A DNA stretch of 7,149 nt from Betaproteobacteria bacterium (GTDB taxonomy: Bacteria > Pseudomonadota > Gammaproteobacteria > Burkholderiales > Burkholderiaceae_C), in NCBI GenBank assembly GCA_005884255.1, contig VBDL01000291.1:1408-8556 (forward strand). Reading direction: 5' to 3'. A model generated the notes under the pieces. That model was not told the DNA's origin, did not search any database, and was given only the letters and a program-made list of their open reading frames with translations. How positions within the stretch are numbered: the first letter of the stretch is position 1; every line of letters begins with the position of its first letter. Both the position numbers and the translations under genes were made by a program. Positions 5,987 through 7,149 of the stretch are shown here, in pieces.

Positions 5987-6868
5987 ATGCTGAAGACCGA
6001 AGCCCCGAGCGACAAGCACCCCGAGCTCGACCTCTATGCGGTCGACGAGCTGGTCGACGCCTTCATCGAAGACCAAGCGCACGCGCTGGCGGCCGTGCGC
6101 GGGGCTGCCGATGACATCGCGCACGCGGTGGCGGCCGCCGTCGAGCGCCTGCAGGAAGCGGGGCGCCTCATCTATGTCGGCGCGGGCACGTCGGGGCGCA
6201 TCGGCGTGCTCGACAGCGTCGAGCTCTTTCCCACCTTCTCGTGGCCGCGCTCGCGCGCCGTGTCGCTGCTGGCCGGCGGACGCGCGGCCTTGTTCGAGGC
6301 GGTGGAGGGCGCAGAAGACAGCGCCGAGCAGGGCGAGCGCGACCTGCGCGCCATCGGCGTCGCCGCGCACGACGTGGTGATCCTCCTTGCTGCGTCGGGC
6401 ACCACGCCTTTCGTGCTGGGCGCGCTGAACGCAGCGCGCGTCGCCGGTGCATTGACCATCGCGATCGCCAACAACCCCCAGGCACCGCTGACGCAGCATG
6501 CCGACATCGCGATCACGCTGGACACCGGCAGCGAGCTCATCTCCGGCAGCACGCGGCTGAAGGCTGGCACCGCACAGAAGATCGCGCTGAACACCTTGTC
6601 CAGCGCGATCATGGTTCGGCTGAACAAGGTCTACGGCAACCTGATGGTCGATCTGCACCCGACCAACGAGAAGCTCTTCCGCCGCGCGGTGAGCCTCACG
6701 ATGCAGGCCACGCAGGCTGATGAAGAGACGGCGCGCCGCATGCTCGCCGCCTGCGGCTATCGCGTGAAGGTGGCCATCGTCGCGCTCGCGCGGCGGCTCG
6801 ACGTGACCGGCGCCGAGGCGCGGCTCATCGCCGCCAAGGGCAGCGTGCGCGAGGCGCTGGCGGAGTGA
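5987..6868 (+). CDS. murQ: N-acetylmuramic acid 6-phosphate etherase
   Basis: A 293-residue cytosolic SIS-domain lyase that cleaves the lactyl ether of MurNAc-6-phosphate to give GlcNAc-6-phosphate and D-lactate in peptidoglycan recycling. The length is close to E. coli MurQ (298). Conserved blocks are RLIYVGAGTSGRIGVLDSVE (60-79), VEGAEDS (106-112), AASGTTPFV, SGSTRLKAGTAQK and VYGNLMVDL followed by PTNEKL. Glu79 and Glu110 align with the catalytic Glu83 and Glu114 of the E. coli enzyme. Start 5987 was chosen because the N-terminus (TEAP...ELD) then matches the family; an upstream extension to 5933 would lie inside the aldo/keto reductase gene. It begins 7 nt after that gene and so seems cotranscribed with it. 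No MurNAc transporter or kinase gene is present in the window. Ribosome site is weak. Confidence 0.93.
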   Translation: MLKTEAPSDKHPELDLYAVDELVDAFIEDQAHALAAVRGAADDIAHAVAAAVERLQEAGRLIYVGAGTSGRIGVLDSVELFPTFSWPRSRAVSLLAGGRAALFEAVEGAEDSAEQGERDLRAIGVAAHDVVILLAASGTTPFVLGALNAARVAGALTIAIANNPQAPLTQHADIAITLDTGSELISGSTRLKAGTAQKIALNTLSSAIMVRLNKVYGNLMVDLHPTNEKLFRRAVSLTMQATQADEETARRMLAACGYRVKVAIVALARRLDVTGAEARLIAAKGSVREALAE

Positions 6869-6916
6869 CGGCACCCGGTCGCGGAATACGGCGACCACCC
6901 TCCCAGGTCCACGCAG

Positions 6917-6962
6917 GGGCCCCTTCGTGGCCCGTGGTGCCACCGGGCTTGGGACGGCCCGG
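6917..6962. terminator. GC-rich hairpins in the convergent gap, possible bidirectional terminator
   Basis: The 105-nt gap between murQ and the convergent chemotaxis gene holds several inverted repeats. GGGCC (6917-6921) pairs with GGCCC (6929-6933) across 7 nt. CCGGGC (6943-6948) pairs with GCCCGG (6957-6962) across 8 nt. CCCGTG (6931-6936) can pair with CACCGGG (6941-6947) with one bulge. No U-run follows on either strand, so intrinsic termination is unproven. Nothing else is visible in this gap. Confidence 0.3.
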
Positions 6963-6973
6963 CGCTCCGGCGG

Positions 6974-7149
6974 CTAGGCGGTGGCAGTCCTGAACACGGC
7001 GACGGCCTGGCTCAGGCGGTCGGCCTGCTGCTTCAGACTATCCGCCGCGGCGGCGGACTGCTCCACCAGCGCGGCGTTCTGCTGCGTCATCTCGTCGAGC
7101 TGGCCCACCGCGACGTTGACCTGGCCGAGGCCCTCGGTCTGCTCGCGTG
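6974..7149 (-). CDS. Methyl-accepting chemotaxis protein, C-terminal tail; rest off the window
   Basis: The minus-strand frame enters at the window edge and ends at TAG (6976-6974), giving the last 57 complete residues. The sequence holds EQTEGLGQVNVAVGQLDEMT, then TQQNAALVEQSAAAADSLKQ, then a tail ending AVAVFRTATA. This is the closing part of the signalling coiled coil of betaproteobacterial chemoreceptors, including the second methylation-helix region. The tail lacks a C-terminal NWETF-type CheR-docking pentapeptide. The sensor domain and ligand cannot be seen. It is convergent with murQ and so is not part of the uronate operon, although a sugar-acid chemoreceptor would make sense here (speculative). 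Confidence 0.88.
   Translation of the reverse strand, partial: REQTEGLGQVNVAVGQLDEMTQQNAALVEQSAAAADSLKQQADRLSQAVAVFRTATA

Noticed and set aside
4783..6015. 410-residue minus-strand open frame across the lactonase and aldo/keto reductase
   Set aside because: It crosses two well-supported plus-strand genes, has a low-complexity Arg/Ala/His composition and carries no motif.

Overview
The window looks like chromosomal DNA of a GC-rich betaproteobacterium, most likely Burkholderiales. That guess rests on the high GC content, strong G/C third-position bias, the resemblance of the proteins to that group as I remember it, and an MCP tail ending in the typical ...AAAADSLKQQADRLSQAV... style. No insertion sequence, tRNA, rRNA, CRISPR array or phage gene is visible. 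Base composition is even across the genes, so nothing suggests recent transfer.

Layout. At the left edge, on the minus strand, is the N-terminal part of a FadR-type GntR regulator (1-322, running off the window). An 86-nt divergent intergenic region separates it from a plus-strand block of seven genes. The order is uronate dehydrogenase (409-1182), the three subunits of a TRAP transporter (periplasmic binding protein 1197-2156, small membrane subunit 2153-2701, large membrane subunit 2692-3975), a lactonase-family beta-propeller (3983-5053), an aldo/keto reductase (5092-5979) and the MurNAc-6-phosphate etherase MurQ (5987-6868). Gaps are -10 to 38 nt, so this is very probably one operon. A 105-nt convergent gap with GC-rich hairpins follows, then the C-terminal tail of a methyl-accepting chemotaxis protein on the minus strand (6974-7149, running off the window).

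How it fits together. The first five genes make a coherent hexuronate module. The TRAP system would import glucuronate or galacturonate. Udh would oxidise it with NAD+ to an aldarolactone. A lactonase would open the lactone to glucarate or galactarate. The GntR regulator would control the set through a 13-bp dyad (GTTGTACGACAAC) in the divergent promoter region. The dehydratases and aldolases that would finish the pathway are not in the window.

Oddities. Udh appears to lack about 18 residues around the third Rossmann strand. The lactonase and the aldo/keto reductase both carry apparent export signals, which does not fit a purely cytosolic oxidative pathway. A peptidoglycan-recycling enzyme, MurQ, ends the operon without its usual partners. 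I see no clearly new defence, mobile or RNA system here.
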